Source of the DNA: Dyadobacter frigoris
GTDB taxonomy: Bacteria; Bacteroidota; Bacteroidia; Cytophagales; Spirosomataceae
Direction: 5' to 3'
Length of the DNA: 64,000 nt
Assembly: GCF_005280585.1 (NCBI RefSeq)
Contig: NZ_SZVO01000024.1
Span: 26,898-90,897 of the forward strand
Part shown: in pieces, positions 1 through 8,857 of the stretch
How positions within the stretch are numbered: position 1 is the stretch's first letter
Layout of the letters: each line of letters starts with the position of its first letter
The notes under the pieces: model-generated
Databases searched by the model: none
What the model saw: the letters and a program-made list of their open reading frames with translations, nothing else
What the model was told of the DNA's origin: nothing
Translations under genes and position numbers: made by a program

Positions 1-1
1 T

Positions 2-775
2 GATGTTTCGATGTTAAAACCGGGAGACCTGGTAGGTATTCCCTGGCTGGGTTACACCTGCGGGTACTGCCGGTATTGTTTGAAAGACCAGGAAAACCTT
101 TGTGAAAATGCACTTTTTACGGGTTACACCATGGACGGCGGTTTTGCGGAATATACCGTGGCTTTTGAAAATTTCTGTTTTAAAATCGATCCCGTATATG
201 CCAATGCGTCAGGAGCACCCCTGATGTGTGCAGGACTGATCGGATACCGTTCCTACAATATGACAGGAAAGCACGCTGAAAATATAGGGATCTATGGCTT
301 TGGTGCAGCAGCCCATATACTCACGCAGGTTGCCAATTACCAGGGAAAGAAAATTTATGCTTTCACCAGAGATGGCGATCTAAAAGCGCAATCATTTGCG
401 ATGGACCTTGGTGCTGTTTGGTCGGGAAATTCCAGTTCCCTGCTTCCTATACCATTGGATGCATCCATTATTTTTGCCCCGGCAGGTGAGCTGATCCCAA
501 AAGCCCTCCGGGATGTAGACAAGGGTGGGAGCGTGGTTTGCGGCGGAATACACATGAGTGATATTCCTTCATTTCCCTACGAAATTCTTTGGGAAGAAAG
601 GACATTACGCTCCGTTGCCAACCTGACCCGCAAAGATGCCAGTGAATTTTTAGCGCTGGCTTCAAAAGTGAAAATTAAAACCCAGACCACTTTATGTGAT
701 CTGGAAAAAGCCAATGAGGCAATTGCTGATCTTCTTAGCGGCAGCATACAGGGAGCGGCGGTATTGGTGATGTAA
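2..775 (+). CDS. Zinc-dependent alcohol dehydrogenase (MDR family), 5' end cut by window
   Basis: This is the C-terminal part of a medium-chain alcohol dehydrogenase, an NAD(P)-dependent cytosolic oxidoreductase acting on alcohols or aldehydes. The frame is open to the window edge, and the residues before the first ATG (D-V-S) read as coding, so the true start lies upstream. The structural-zinc cysteine cluster is visible early on (CGYCRYCLKDQENLC, four Cys). It is followed by a G-F-G-A-A nucleotide-binding turn near residue 97 and a GGSVVCGGIH strand typical of this family. The substrate cannot be told from sequence. The catalytic zinc Cys/His of the N-terminal domain are outside the window. 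The family assignment is firm; whether it serves fermentation or detoxification is open. Confidence 0.88.
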   Translation, partial: DVSMLKPGDLVGIPWLGYTCGYCRYCLKDQENLCENALFTGYTMDGGFAEYTVAFENFCFKIDPVYANASGAPLMCAGLIGYRSYNMTGKHAENIGIYGFGAAAHILTQVANYQGKKIYAFTRDGDLKAQSFAMDLGAVWSGNSSSLLPIPLDASIIFAPAGELIPKALRDVDKGGSVVCGGIHMSDIPSFPYEILWEERTLRSVANLTRKDASEFLALASKVKIKTQTTLCDLEKANEAIADLLSGSIQGAAVLVM

Positions 776-834
776 ATTGTTTCATTTGTTTCCCCATTAT
801 CATTCTTAAAATAACGCTTTCAAAATATACCCTG

Positions 835-1239
835 ATGAACACTTTGTCACTCCATTTACAGATTCTCTGGCTGTTTTTTCTGGCAATACCCATTGCCTGT
901 GTCGCCTGGACAGTAACCCACGAAGAGGTTTTCCGGGAACCCAGGGAATATTGCGTGAAAAGGAGCATTTCTGGTAAAACGATATTGGAACGTAAATTCT
1001 TCTATCTGTTTACCTGTGAATATTGTTTCAGTCATTACGTAACACTCTTTTTTATTTTATTAACCGATTATCATTTATTGATGACAGACTGGAAAGGCTA
1101 CCTGATAGCAGGTTTTTCACTGGTATGGATCGCTAATATTTACATGAGTTTGTTTGGCCTGATCCGTCAGGATATTAAATGGGAAAAGACCGAAATTAAA
1201 TCGCTGGAACAGCGGCGGGATCACCCACAAACGAATTAA
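835..1239 (+). CDS. Small integral membrane protein of unknown function
   Basis: The 134-residue protein has a hydrophobic N-terminal segment (about residues 8-27) and two further hydrophobic stretches around 60-78 and 86-108. This suggests three membrane passes with a charged C-terminal tail. A C-x2-C pair (CEYC) sits at the start of the second segment and is followed by F-S-H. This arrangement is vaguely like the CxxC of DUF1360-type membrane proteins, but I cannot claim membership. It stands alone between the dehydrogenase and the BON gene, all on the plus strand. Start chosen at the ATG preceding the first hydrophobic segment. Function not recognised. Confidence 0.6.
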   Translation: MNTLSLHLQILWLFFLAIPIACVAWTVTHEEVFREPREYCVKRSISGKTILERKFFYLFTCEYCFSHYVTLFFILLTDYHLLMTDWKGYLIAGFSLVWIANIYMSLFGLIRQDIKWEKTEIKSLEQRRDHPQTN

Positions 1240-1348
1240 TTTAAAACAGTGATTAATACAACTCTTAGCCGGAAGTATGTAAGTTATCGGCCCTGAGTTT
1301 ACTGACCTTTACCTAAGTATTAACAGAATTAACTAAACTACAAAGATT

Positions 1349-2023
1349 ATGAAAACCAACGAAGATTTGCAGAAAGATGTTCAGGATGCGATCAAATGGG
1401 AACCCTTATTGAAAGCTGCCGAAATAGGCGTTACCGTAAAAGATGGCGTTGTGACGCTTTCGGGAACTGTCGATAGTTACGCGAAAAAATTAGAAGCGGA
1501 AGCTGCTGCTAAAAAAGTTTCAGGCGTAAAAGTAGTGGTTGAACAAATTGAGATCAAAACATATAGCAACCTTTACGACCGTGATGATAACGATCTGGCC
1601 AATGAAGTGTTGAATGCATACAAATGGAACTGGGAAATCCCCAACGACAAAGTAAAGGTAAAAGTTGAAAATGGCTGGATTACCCTGGAGGGCGAACTTA
1701 GCTGGAATTATCAGAGAGAAGCTGCTAAAAGACTCATTAAAAACCTTATAGGTATCAAGGGCGTAACCAACCTGATCACGATCAAATCGGAAACGCATGA
1801 TGAGATCGAGAAAATGGGTATCGAGAGCGCATTAACACGTAACTGGTCGATCAGAGAACAGGATATTCATGTAAAAGTGGATGGCACAAAGGTGACCTTA
1901 ACCGGAAATGTTGAATCCTGGTATCAGAAAGAAGAAGCCGGCCGTATCGCCTGGAATGCTCCCGGAGTTGTGACCGTAGACAACGAGCTGCTTGTGGAAT
2001 ATGATTATTCGCTTGTGGATTAA
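1349..2023 (+). CDS. BON domain-containing protein with three BON repeats (OsmY-like)
   Basis: The 224-residue protein is almost entirely three BON domains, roughly at residues 3-70, 78-145 and 151-218. Each has the alternating pattern of a short helix, a V-x-V-x-x-G strand turn (VKDGVVTLSGTV, VENGWITLEGEL, VDGTKVTLTGNV) and a second helix. BON domains bind phospholipid or membrane surfaces and occur in osmotic-stress proteins such as OsmY. No signal peptide is visible, so it is predicted cytoplasmic unless exported by another route. A strong stem-loop follows the stop. The gene is followed by a SHOCT protein, a common stress-associated company in Bacteroidota. Regulation is not evident from the sequence. 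Confidence 0.9.
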   Translation: MKTNEDLQKDVQDAIKWEPLLKAAEIGVTVKDGVVTLSGTVDSYAKKLEAEAAAKKVSGVKVVVEQIEIKTYSNLYDRDDNDLANEVLNAYKWNWEIPNDKVKVKVENGWITLEGELSWNYQREAAKRLIKNLIGIKGVTNLITIKSETHDEIEKMGIESALTRNWSIREQDIHVKVDGTKVTLTGNVESWYQKEEAGRIAWNAPGVVTVDNELLVEYDYSLVD

Positions 2024-2030
2024 GAAACAT

Positions 2031-2058
2031 AAAGCGGAAGGGCAAGCTCTTCCGCTTT
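2031..2058 (+). terminator. Stem-loop terminator after the BON gene
   Basis: A 10-bp perfect stem (AAAGCGGAAG pairing with CTTCCGCTTT) encloses an 8-base loop and is followed by T-rich sequence, eight bases after the BON stop codon. It is a good intrinsic-terminator candidate. Confidence 0.75.
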
Positions 2059-2089
2059 TACATATTTAAACCAATAAACATCAGCCATT

Positions 2090-2314
2090 ATGTTTTACAA
2101 TGAATACAGTTTCTGGGGCATGCACCTATTCTGGTGGATTGTCTGGATGATTATGCTTTTCTGGATTTTTGCCACGCCTTATGATATTCCGGGCCAGAGA
2201 AGAACCAAAGATTCTCCGCTTGATATCCTGCAAAAAAGATTTGCAGCCGGGAAAATAACCAATACGGAATATCAGGAAGCAAAAATGATCCTGACAAATG
2301 ATTTGGTAAGATAA
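2090..2314 (+). CDS. SHOCT domain small membrane protein
   Basis: The 74-residue protein has one tryptophan-rich transmembrane segment (about residues 9-30) followed by a C-terminal SHOCT module (residues 43-72). The SHOCT signature is visible in its usual form: a P-L-x-I-L-x-x-R-F-A-x-G-x-I core, then EYQEAKMIL. SHOCT domains are short helical oligomerisation modules usually found at the C terminus of membrane proteins. The gene begins 32 bases after the BON terminator, and its stop lies 7 bases before the pgm start. Its function is unknown; a role in envelope stress is suggested only by the BON neighbour. Confidence 0.85.
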   Translation: MFYNEYSFWGMHLFWWIVWMIMLFWIFATPYDIPGQRRTKDSPLDILQKRFAAGKITNTEYQEAKMILTNDLVR

Positions 2315-2321
2315 ATCCCAT

Positions 2322-3989
2322 TTGAGTCAAAAAAACTTCATTAACTTGAAAATCAGCCCTTTTGCAGGAAAACCTGCCGAGCCCTGGATGTTAACCAACA
2401 TTGCAGGGCTTGTTGCCGCGTATTATACAGGAATTCCGGACGCGGAAAATCCGGAAGAGAGCGTTGTTTTCGGAACCTCCGGTCACAGGGGAACTTCGCT
2501 GAAAAACACGTTTAACGAATGGCATATTCTGGCTATTTGCCAGGCGATTTGTTTGTTCCGTGTCACGCAAAACACGGACGGACCTTTGTTTATGGGCATG
2601 GATACCCATGCTTTGTCAGTTCCGGCATTTTCTACGGCTCTGGAAGTTCTGGCGGCCAACGGCGTGCAGGTCATGATTTCGAAGGACGATGAGTTTACAC
2701 CGACACCAGCCGTTTCACATGCCATTCTCACCTACAATAAAGGGCGCAGTTCGGGTTTTGCAGACGGAATCATTATCACCCCGTCACACAACCCACCTGG
2801 TGACGGCGGATTTAAATACAATCCGCCAAGCGGAGGACCGGCACCGGGAACCGCAACGGCATGGATCGAAAATAAGGCAAACGAAATTCTCCGTACTAGA
2901 CTGACAGGTGTAAAAAGGATCTCTCTTGACCGGGCTCTGCATATTTCTTCCACGCATCGTTATGATTATCTGAACACATACGTAGCTGATTTGCATAACA
3001 TTATCGACATGAAGTCCATTTCCGGTTCGGGGTTGAAAGTCGGGGTCGATGCGCTGGGTGGGGCCGGTATGCATTACTGGGAACCGATCGCCAAAAGATA
3101 TGGTCTGGATCTGACAGTGTATCATCAGACGGCAGATCCTACCTTTGCTTTTATGCCTGTCGACTGGGACGGTCAGATCCGCATGGATCCTTCCTCTGCT
3201 TACGCCATGCAAAACCTGATCGCATTAAAAGACAAATTCGACATTTCAGTTGCCTGTGATACGGATTACGACCGCCATGGAATTGTTGCCGGCAAGTCGG
3301 GACTTTTGCCTCCGAACCATTATTTGTCGGTGATGATCGACTATCTTTTTCAGCACAGACCGCAATGGCCTGCAAAATTTATGGTGGGAAAAACGGTGGT
3401 GAGCAGCCAGATGATAGACCGGGTTTCGGCAAGGCTTGGCAGAAAAGTTTACGAAGTCCCGGTTGGTTTTAAATGGTATGCGGATGGGTTGCTGGACGGT
3501 TCCCTTGGCTTTTGCGGCGAAGAAAGTGCCGGAGCATCGTTCGCAAGGATGAATGGCGAAGTTTGGACAACCGACAAGGATGGAATGATCGCTGCGCTGT
3601 TATCTGCTGAAATTCTGGCCATTACAAAACAAGATCCCGGAGACATTTATGAGAAACTAAGCACAGAACTTGGGACGTCTCATTATGACCGTATCGAAGC
3701 AGCCGCGACCACTGCTCAAAAACAGTTGCTGGGTCAGATTTCGGCTGATCAGTTTGAGCAGAAGCAGCTGGCGGGTGAAAGCATCACCTCCATCATTACC
3801 CATGCACCGGGCAACGGCGCTTCTATTGGCGGCCTAAAAGTGAGCATAGAAAACGGCTGGTTTGCCGCACGCCCATCAGGAACCGAGGAAATCTATAAAA
3901 TCTACGCAGAAAGCTTTGCAAGTGAGGCGCATTTGAAGCGGATTATGGTGGAGGCGCAGGGGATGGTGGATGAGAGGATTGGGGATTAA
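2322..3989 (+). CDS. pgm: Phosphoglucomutase (alpha-D-glucose phosphate-specific)
   Basis: Interconverts glucose 1-phosphate and glucose 6-phosphate in the cytosol, linking glycogen or nucleotide-sugar synthesis to glycolysis. At 555 residues it has the normal length of the bacterial Pgm family. Visible motifs in order: the phosphoserine loop TPSHNPPGDGG (Ser near residue 155), the metal loop CDTDYDRHG (around 315), the sugar-binding GEESAG loop (around 400), and the C-terminal phosphate-binding RPSGTE loop (around 520). The reading frame opens with TTG at 2322, seven bases after the SHOCT stop, and no in-frame ATG precedes conserved sequence; the TTG start is likely but not proven. The last 121 bases before the stop codon recur at 7809-7929. 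Confidence 0.95.
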   Translation: MSQKNFINLKISPFAGKPAEPWMLTNIAGLVAAYYTGIPDAENPEESVVFGTSGHRGTSLKNTFNEWHILAICQAICLFRVTQNTDGPLFMGMDTHALSVPAFSTALEVLAANGVQVMISKDDEFTPTPAVSHAILTYNKGRSSGFADGIIITPSHNPPGDGGFKYNPPSGGPAPGTATAWIENKANEILRTRLTGVKRISLDRALHISSTHRYDYLNTYVADLHNIIDMKSISGSGLKVGVDALGGAGMHYWEPIAKRYGLDLTVYHQTADPTFAFMPVDWDGQIRMDPSSAYAMQNLIALKDKFDISVACDTDYDRHGIVAGKSGLLPPNHYLSVMIDYLFQHRPQWPAKFMVGKTVVSSQMIDRVSARLGRKVYEVPVGFKWYADGLLDGSLGFCGEESAGASFARMNGEVWTTDKDGMIAALLSAEILAITKQDPGDIYEKLSTELGTSHYDRIEAAATTAQKQLLGQISADQFEQKQLAGESITSIITHAPGNGASIGGLKVSIENGWFAARPSGTEEIYKIYAESFASEAHLKRIMVEAQGMVDERIGD

Positions 3990-4057
3990 ATCTCAACCAA
4001 CACACGTAGACATCCATTCAGTAGCGTTATCACCTTTTGACCCTTTCATCATTTTTG

Positions 4058-4819
4058 TTACATCTTCACAATCTTGTAAGTCTGAACATCGTAATTTGTT
4101 TCTTTAATTTTCAACAGATACATACCCGGTGTTAAGTGAGAAATATTAACCACGGTCATGTTTTCCTTAATGTCCCCTGCTTGCAGTAATTTTCCATCCA
4201 TATAAAATAGTTGGTAACCGCAGTTTTTGGAAGGAGCTTTTGTCAGCCTGATCATGATTTGGTCCGTCGCTGGATTGGGGTATGTCGAAACGACATTTGA
4301 TAAATCATTTAATTTTATGGAAGCAATTTTTGAATAAGCAAAAGTTTGGTCCTTATCTGTTTGTTTCAGTCGGTAATAAGAAATCCCCGCGAGTGGTTCT
4401 GCATCTATTACCTGGTAATTTGAGATTTGACTTTTATTTCCATTGCCCGGCACTGTTTTTATGCCGTAAAATTTCTTTGCGTTAGCGGAGCGCTCGACGG
4501 TAAAAAAATCATTATTGGTCTCCGAAGCAGTACTCCACGAAAGCTGAACCTGATTTTCGGTTGTCAATGCCGCTTTGAAATAGATCAGCGTAACAGGCAA
4601 TGGAAGGCTGATTTCAGAGGGCTGTTGAACGCCCTCGATCAGGGAGATACCCGAAACTTTGTTGGCCTGGTCGAACACCTGGCCGATGGAATAACTGACG
4701 GTATTACCTTCCGCTGATGAGCCCATTCCACCGGCTGAGTTGATACTATTTTGTGCAAATGCCTGGGAAATAAGAGTGCTTGTTAAAAAAACAGCTGTGA
4801 GGGTAAAGGCTTTTTTCAT
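4058..4819 (-). CDS. Secreted protein with C-terminal type IX secretion sorting domain
   Basis: The 253-residue product starts with a Sec signal peptide (MKKAFTLTAVFLTSTLISQAFA). The middle holds a fibronectin-like segment with the Bacteroidota hallmark of PLPVTLIYFKA followed by VQLSWSTASETNNDFF. The C-terminal ~75 residues form a type A T9SS sorting domain: STYPNPATDQIMI at the start, and GMYLLKI plus a Y-K-I-V-K-M end. It is therefore predicted to be exported through the Por system and anchored at the cell surface or released. The adhesive or enzymatic role is unknown. It lies convergent to pgm and divergent from the next gene. Confidence 0.85.
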   Translation of the reverse strand: MKKAFTLTAVFLTSTLISQAFAQNSINSAGGMGSSAEGNTVSYSIGQVFDQANKVSGISLIEGVQQPSEISLPLPVTLIYFKAALTTENQVQLSWSTASETNNDFFTVERSANAKKFYGIKTVPGNGNKSQISNYQVIDAEPLAGISYYRLKQTDKDQTFAYSKIASIKLNDLSNVVSTYPNPATDQIMIRLTKAPSKNCGYQLFYMDGKLLQAGDIKENMTVVNISHLTPGMYLLKIKETNYDVQTYKIVKM

Positions 4820-4956
4820 GGATGATTTTTATAAGGGTAGAAATTTTTCTAAAAATAATGTAGAATAATGTGTAAATGTAGATTATAAATGCGAACATTT
4901 GCGAAGTAAAATGTATACCTTCTATATTTATCCAATTAAAAATTCTACTCAACTGC

Positions 4957-5922
4957 ATGAAAAATCTTTCCTTATTACTTTTGCTCCTGCTTACCGGTGC
5001 GAATCTGTTCGCTCAGGCGCCAGATGCAATTAATTATCAGGCCGTTGTACGCAACAGCACAGATCAGCTCGTGGCAAATACGGCTATGGGTGTGCAAGTC
5101 ACCATTCTTCAGGGCAGCGCATCTGGAACCGTAACATATAGAGAAACCTTCTCCCTTTCCAGTAACGCAAACGGGCTGATCAGTTTTGCCATTGGTACCG
5201 GAACTTCTACGAGCGGAACTTACACCGCTATCGACTGGTCATTAAAACCTTATTATATTCAAATTGCACTGGATTTGCTGGGTGGAACCAGCTATCTGCC
5301 TTACAGTACTTCGGAGCTGCACAGCGTCCCTTATGCACTGCAGGCCAAAACAGCAGAATCACTCACGAAGCCATTAACGGGAGGCAGCGGTATCACCATC
5401 GAAAACGATCAGGTAAAACTGACCGACGGCCTGGCCGGGCTTAATCATGTAAAAGTATGGGAAGGCACTTCCTGGGTCAATAAGGCAATATCGGTAACTT
5501 CCGGGTCATCGGGTGGAAACCAGCCATTTTCGATAAGAAATCCTTTTTTGGCAATGAACTATCAGATTTCGTTATACGGTATTTATCCATCAAGAAATGG
5601 AGCCGATCCCTTTTATGGCGAAGTGATGTTGTTTGCAGGTAATTTTGAGGTGAATGGTTTTGCCTTCTGTGATGGAAGATTGCTAAACCTACAACAAAAC
5701 ACTGTCTTATACGCTGTGCTGGGTACTTCCTACGGTGGAAATGGGATTAATACTTTTGCACTTCCCGATCTCCGCGGGCGTTCTGCGATACACTACGGCC
5801 AGGGTCCATATTTGAATCGTTACGAAATAGGCGAATCGGGTGGTAAGGAAAATATAACGTTGTTACCAGGAAATATGCCCAGTCACAGTCATTCGGCGGT
5901 TGTCACATTTACAGCACCCTGA
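4957..5922 (+). CDS. Secreted protein with C-terminal phage tail-collar domain
   Basis: Signal peptide MKNLSLLLLLLLTGANLFAQ, then a Bacteroidota-specific N-terminal module (residues about 22-130: INYQAVVRNS, ending LHSVPYALQAKTAESL) common in large surface proteins. The C-terminal ~110 residues match the tail-collar / MdpB-like fold: GEVMLFAGNF with GFAFCDGRLL, then TFALPDLRGRSAIHYGQGP and GENITLLP-type NMPSHSH. Such domains occur in phage tail fibres and in microcystin-dependent proteins. Fused to a Sec leader, it is more likely a secreted adhesin-like protein than a phage part; no other phage genes are nearby. The protein stops soon after the PSHSH motif, shorter than many relatives. It may be cotranscribed with the protease downstream (66-bp gap). 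Confidence 0.8.
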   Translation: MKNLSLLLLLLLTGANLFAQAPDAINYQAVVRNSTDQLVANTAMGVQVTILQGSASGTVTYRETFSLSSNANGLISFAIGTGTSTSGTYTAIDWSLKPYYIQIALDLLGGTSYLPYSTSELHSVPYALQAKTAESLTKPLTGGSGITIENDQVKLTDGLAGLNHVKVWEGTSWVNKAISVTSGSSGGNQPFSIRNPFLAMNYQISLYGIYPSRNGADPFYGEVMLFAGNFEVNGFAFCDGRLLNLQQNTVLYAVLGTSYGGNGINTFALPDLRGRSAIHYGQGPYLNRYEIGESGGKENITLLPGNMPSHSHSAVVTFTAP

Positions 5923-5988
5923 TCATCCGTCAATATTTTATCCTGTCTGTTTAATTTCGCCGGCAGCAAGCATTTTTACATTTTATTC

Positions 5989-7701
5989 ATGTGCAAAAAT
6001 TTATACCTGCTGGTTCTCCTGCTGGCGTCATCCGTCAGTGCCCAGACCAGCCAACAATATTTTGCTGCGGGCACAAGGGCCTATACACTATTACATCCCA
6101 GGATTATCAGCCAGAAAACCACTGCTAAACCTGTACTGGTGGCTGTTATTGATGATGCATTCAGCCTTACGCACAATGCCCTTTCAGGATATTATTTTAC
6201 CAACGTAAAAGAGATCAGGAATAACCTGCAAGATGATGATCGGAATGGATACACGGATGACTTTCAGGGCTGGGATATGGCAGACGGCGACGGCAAGGTA
6301 AGTCTTCCGGCAGATAAAGCCAGTGCCAATTTTCTGCACGGCAGTATGATTGCCGGTGTTATCATCCGTACTGCCGAACAGACCCTGGGGAAAGTACGCG
6401 CCAGAAAGAACCTGCGTATTTTACCTATTAAAGTGATTTCAGACGCAGCCAGCATTGGAAACTATGATCTGGGCTATGAAGGAATGAAATATGCGGTTGA
6501 CATGGGAGCCGATATCATCTGCCTTCCGTGGAGCGGTGGAAGTTTTGATCAAAAATATCTGGCTTATTTTGAGCTGGCCAGGCAAAAAGGTATTCTCATT
6601 CTGGCCTCCTCCGGTAATTTTTCCTCTGAAACCGTGCAGAAACCCGGCGGTTTGCCTGGCGTGCACATGGTCTCGGCCATTGATACCATTTTTATAAAAT
6701 TGCCTTCTGCGAATTATAGCAGAGAAGTTGATCTGTCGGCGGTCGGGCAGACTGTTTTGGCGCCTTATGCTGCTAACGATTCGCTGTATATGTATCTGGA
6801 AAAAACTTCCGCTGCGGTAGCTTTGGTAACAGGCTGTGCGGCTGTCATTAAATCATTGAGCCCGAAAATGTCACCGGAAGAAATCATGGCGCTGCTGCAA
6901 AATACGGCCACCAATATCGATAAAGCCAACCCGGATTACCTGGGCAAGCTCGGCAGCGGCGTACCTGATATGAGCCGCGTAGTAGATTACTTGTCTGAAA
7001 AAAATAAAAAAATGACGGATTATTTTGATCCCGAAAGGGCAAATGGATCTGTGCTGATCAGTAAAAACGAGGGTGCATCAAACTGGAAATTCGACATGGC
7101 TAGGAAAGACGTAGAAATGGTTTTCTCGTTGACGGGTGATACCCGAAATCTCACTTCTCAATTTTTGGACTTTACAGACATTGATAAGAAATCGATAAAA
7201 AAAATATCGATTATTGAGTTCCCGGATGAACTTCGGATCCAAAGTGGCAATTTCAGTGTCCGTCTGAACGGCAAGTTACCTACCAGTCCGATACTGCTGA
7301 ATTACTATACGATCCCAAAAGATTCTGCCACGCTCTATTGCCGTGAAATCGTAGCACTCAATGATAGCACCGGAACCTTCGAAGATGGCAGTGGTGAGGC
7401 AAATTATACGGGTAATTGCAGCTGTAAGTGGCAGATCACCGTTGCGCAGGGAAAAAATATTAGGCTAGACTTTACTCAGTTTGCGCTGGAGGACATAAAG
7501 GACAATGTTCTTATCTTTAAAGGCAACGGAACCCAGCAGGAAAATATGATGGCCCGGTTCAGCGGTGACAAGCTTCCGCCTTCTCTGGTGATTGACGGAA
7601 ACCAGGTATTGGTCTGGTTTATTACCGATAGGAATCATCATGACAAAGGTTTCAAAATAAATTACCAGGCTACCGATGCCAGCCCGGGTGTGGTGCAATA
7701 G
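5989..7701 (+). CDS. Secreted subtilisin-like (S8) serine protease with C-terminal CUB domain
   Basis: The 570-residue protein has a signal peptide (MCKNLYLLVLLLASSVSA) and an S8 catalytic domain at about 40-345. The triad is recognisable but atypical: Asp in VLVAVIDDAF, His in FLHGSMIAGV, and Ser in a KTSAAVALVTGCAA segment that replaces the usual GTSMAAPHVAG. The missing Gly and Pro around the Ser raise the question of whether it is fully active. The C-terminal ~110 residues look like a CUB domain (CREIVALNDSTGTFEDGSG, then YTGNCSCKWQI and DNVLIFKG). Predicted periplasmic or extracellular. No T9SS sorting tail is visible. It follows the tail-collar gene on the same strand and is followed by the pgm fragment. 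Confidence 0.85.
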   Translation: MCKNLYLLVLLLASSVSAQTSQQYFAAGTRAYTLLHPRIISQKTTAKPVLVAVIDDAFSLTHNALSGYYFTNVKEIRNNLQDDDRNGYTDDFQGWDMADGDGKVSLPADKASANFLHGSMIAGVIIRTAEQTLGKVRARKNLRILPIKVISDAASIGNYDLGYEGMKYAVDMGADIICLPWSGGSFDQKYLAYFELARQKGILILASSGNFSSETVQKPGGLPGVHMVSAIDTIFIKLPSANYSREVDLSAVGQTVLAPYAANDSLYMYLEKTSAAVALVTGCAAVIKSLSPKMSPEEIMALLQNTATNIDKANPDYLGKLGSGVPDMSRVVDYLSEKNKKMTDYFDPERANGSVLISKNEGASNWKFDMARKDVEMVFSLTGDTRNLTSQFLDFTDIDKKSIKKISIIEFPDELRIQSGNFSVRLNGKLPTSPILLNYYTIPKDSATLYCREIVALNDSTGTFEDGSGEANYTGNCSCKWQITVAQGKNIRLDFTQFALEDIKDNVLIFKGNGTQQENMMARFSGDKLPPSLVIDGNQVLVWFITDRNHHDKGFKINYQATDASPGVVQ

Positions 7702-7808
7702 GGCTGGCGAAAATTTCTTTTGAATTTTTCGGTGGAAAACTGGTGTGTTGATTTATTCGTTTTGTATCAGGGCGTATGGAATAGGGGCAGCGACAATGCA
7801 GGCGGAGG

Positions 7809-7935
7809 CGCACGCCCATCAGGAACCGAGCAAATCTATAAAATTTATGCAGAAAGCTTTGAAAGTGAGGCGCATTTGATGCAGATTCTGGCGGAGGCAC
7901 AGGGAATGGTTGATGAGAGGATTGGGGATGGGTGA
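7809..7935 (+). pseudogene. Detached duplicate of the pgm 3' end
   Basis: Bases 7809-7929 match 3866-3986 of pgm at 110 of 121 positions, with no gaps and sharp ends on both sides. The translated fragment keeps ARPSGTE and GMVDERIGD. It carries six amino-acid changes in about 39 codons (E to Q, A to E, K to M, R to Q, M to L, V to A) plus five silent changes, then ends GDG and TGA. The sequence upstream (an open frame from 7720) has no similarity to pgm. It is a non-functional relic: part of a lost second pgm, or the displaced 3' end left behind by an insertion into pgm. Confidence 0.85.
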
Positions 7936-8144
7936 TTTAGATTTTTTGTTTTTATGGATCGTTTACATATTTCTGCAAATGTTTTTTGAAACTGATTGGT
8001 GAAGTGAGAGGTTTTTACGATAAAATTTGGTTTTTTGTTGTTGAAATGGGAACTGGGAGGGCCTTGCCAAGAAAGAGAATTGGTAGCACAAAACTTCAAT
8101 AAATTTTTATTTCCTTCAGTGTTATCAGCCAGATTGAGTTATGT

Positions 8145-8695
8145 TCAGCTATTTTTCGAAAAATTCTTGTTAGTAGCAGCCAATTTAGGTAATTGTTTTT
8201 TTACGTCGTTTAAATAATATTTCCCAATTTCTGCTATAAAATGCCCAAGGTCAGCGTGTTTAATGCTTACTTCAAAATTTTTAGCCTTGCTGTCTTTAAA
8301 GTTCCAAAAAGTCCAAAGTCTTCGTCTGAGTCTAAAGAAAAATTGGCGTGTGCTAAAGAATTTCGAAGCAGTCGTAGAAAATTTAAAGTGTCAATACTTT
8401 GGTCTGATAGTGGATTGAATTTGAATTTTTGTCTTGTCGAAAACGGAAAGTCTGTTTTACTTTTTTCCCAAATTTCCTTTGGAATAACCATTAGTCCGTA
8501 CATTAAAAAAATTATTGTACCTTGGTTTTTTGTGTGATAAAAATTAAAGTTGTTAAGCTTTTGATCGACAAGAAAGTCTTTAAAAAATTCCGCGATTGTC
8601 TTGTTGGGATTTTTTTCAAGTTGCTCTTCAAATTGAAACAGAAATTGTCCGTTGAACCAAGTCCATAGCGGTATGTCATTTCTTTCTTTTTCCAT
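8145..8695 (-). pseudogene. HEPN-motif protein, frameshifted near the C terminus
   Basis: Reading from the ATG at 8695, the first ~128 residues form one frame with the motif LLRNSLAHANF, an R-x4-H signature of HEPN ribonucleases. The frame then ends early at 8267. If one T is added in the T5 run (A5 on the plus strand, 8306-8310), the protein continues as FWNFKDSKAKNFEVSIKHAD, then LGHFIAEIGKYYLNDVKKQL, and stops at 8145. This gives about 183 residues of plausible coding sequence, so the break is a single-base loss or a sequencing error. HEPN proteins of this type typically act as toxin or RNA-targeting defence nucleases. The gene is AT-rich and opposite in strand to its neighbours. No partner antitoxin is evident other than the next gene. 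Confidence 0.65.
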
Positions 8696-8857
8696 ATTTT
8701 TGGATAACTTAGTTTTGGTTTTTACCAACGTTTTGCCGCTTAGTAAAGAAGTGTATTTTGAAGCCGAAACGTTCAAAAATCACTAAATTTTGTAAAAATC
8801 GATAACTTTTGATTTATCACTAATTCCACCAACTGCGAACTCGATGTTAGCTGCGTT

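Noticed and set aside
4957..5922. Phage tail gene indicating a prophage
   Set aside because: The tail-collar domain follows a Sec signal and a Bacteroidota surface module, and no other phage gene is nearby.
8301..8315. Programmed -1 frameshift in the HEPN gene
   Set aside because: The T-run does not form a canonical X-XXY-YYZ slippery site in the needed frame, so mutation or sequencing error is more likely.
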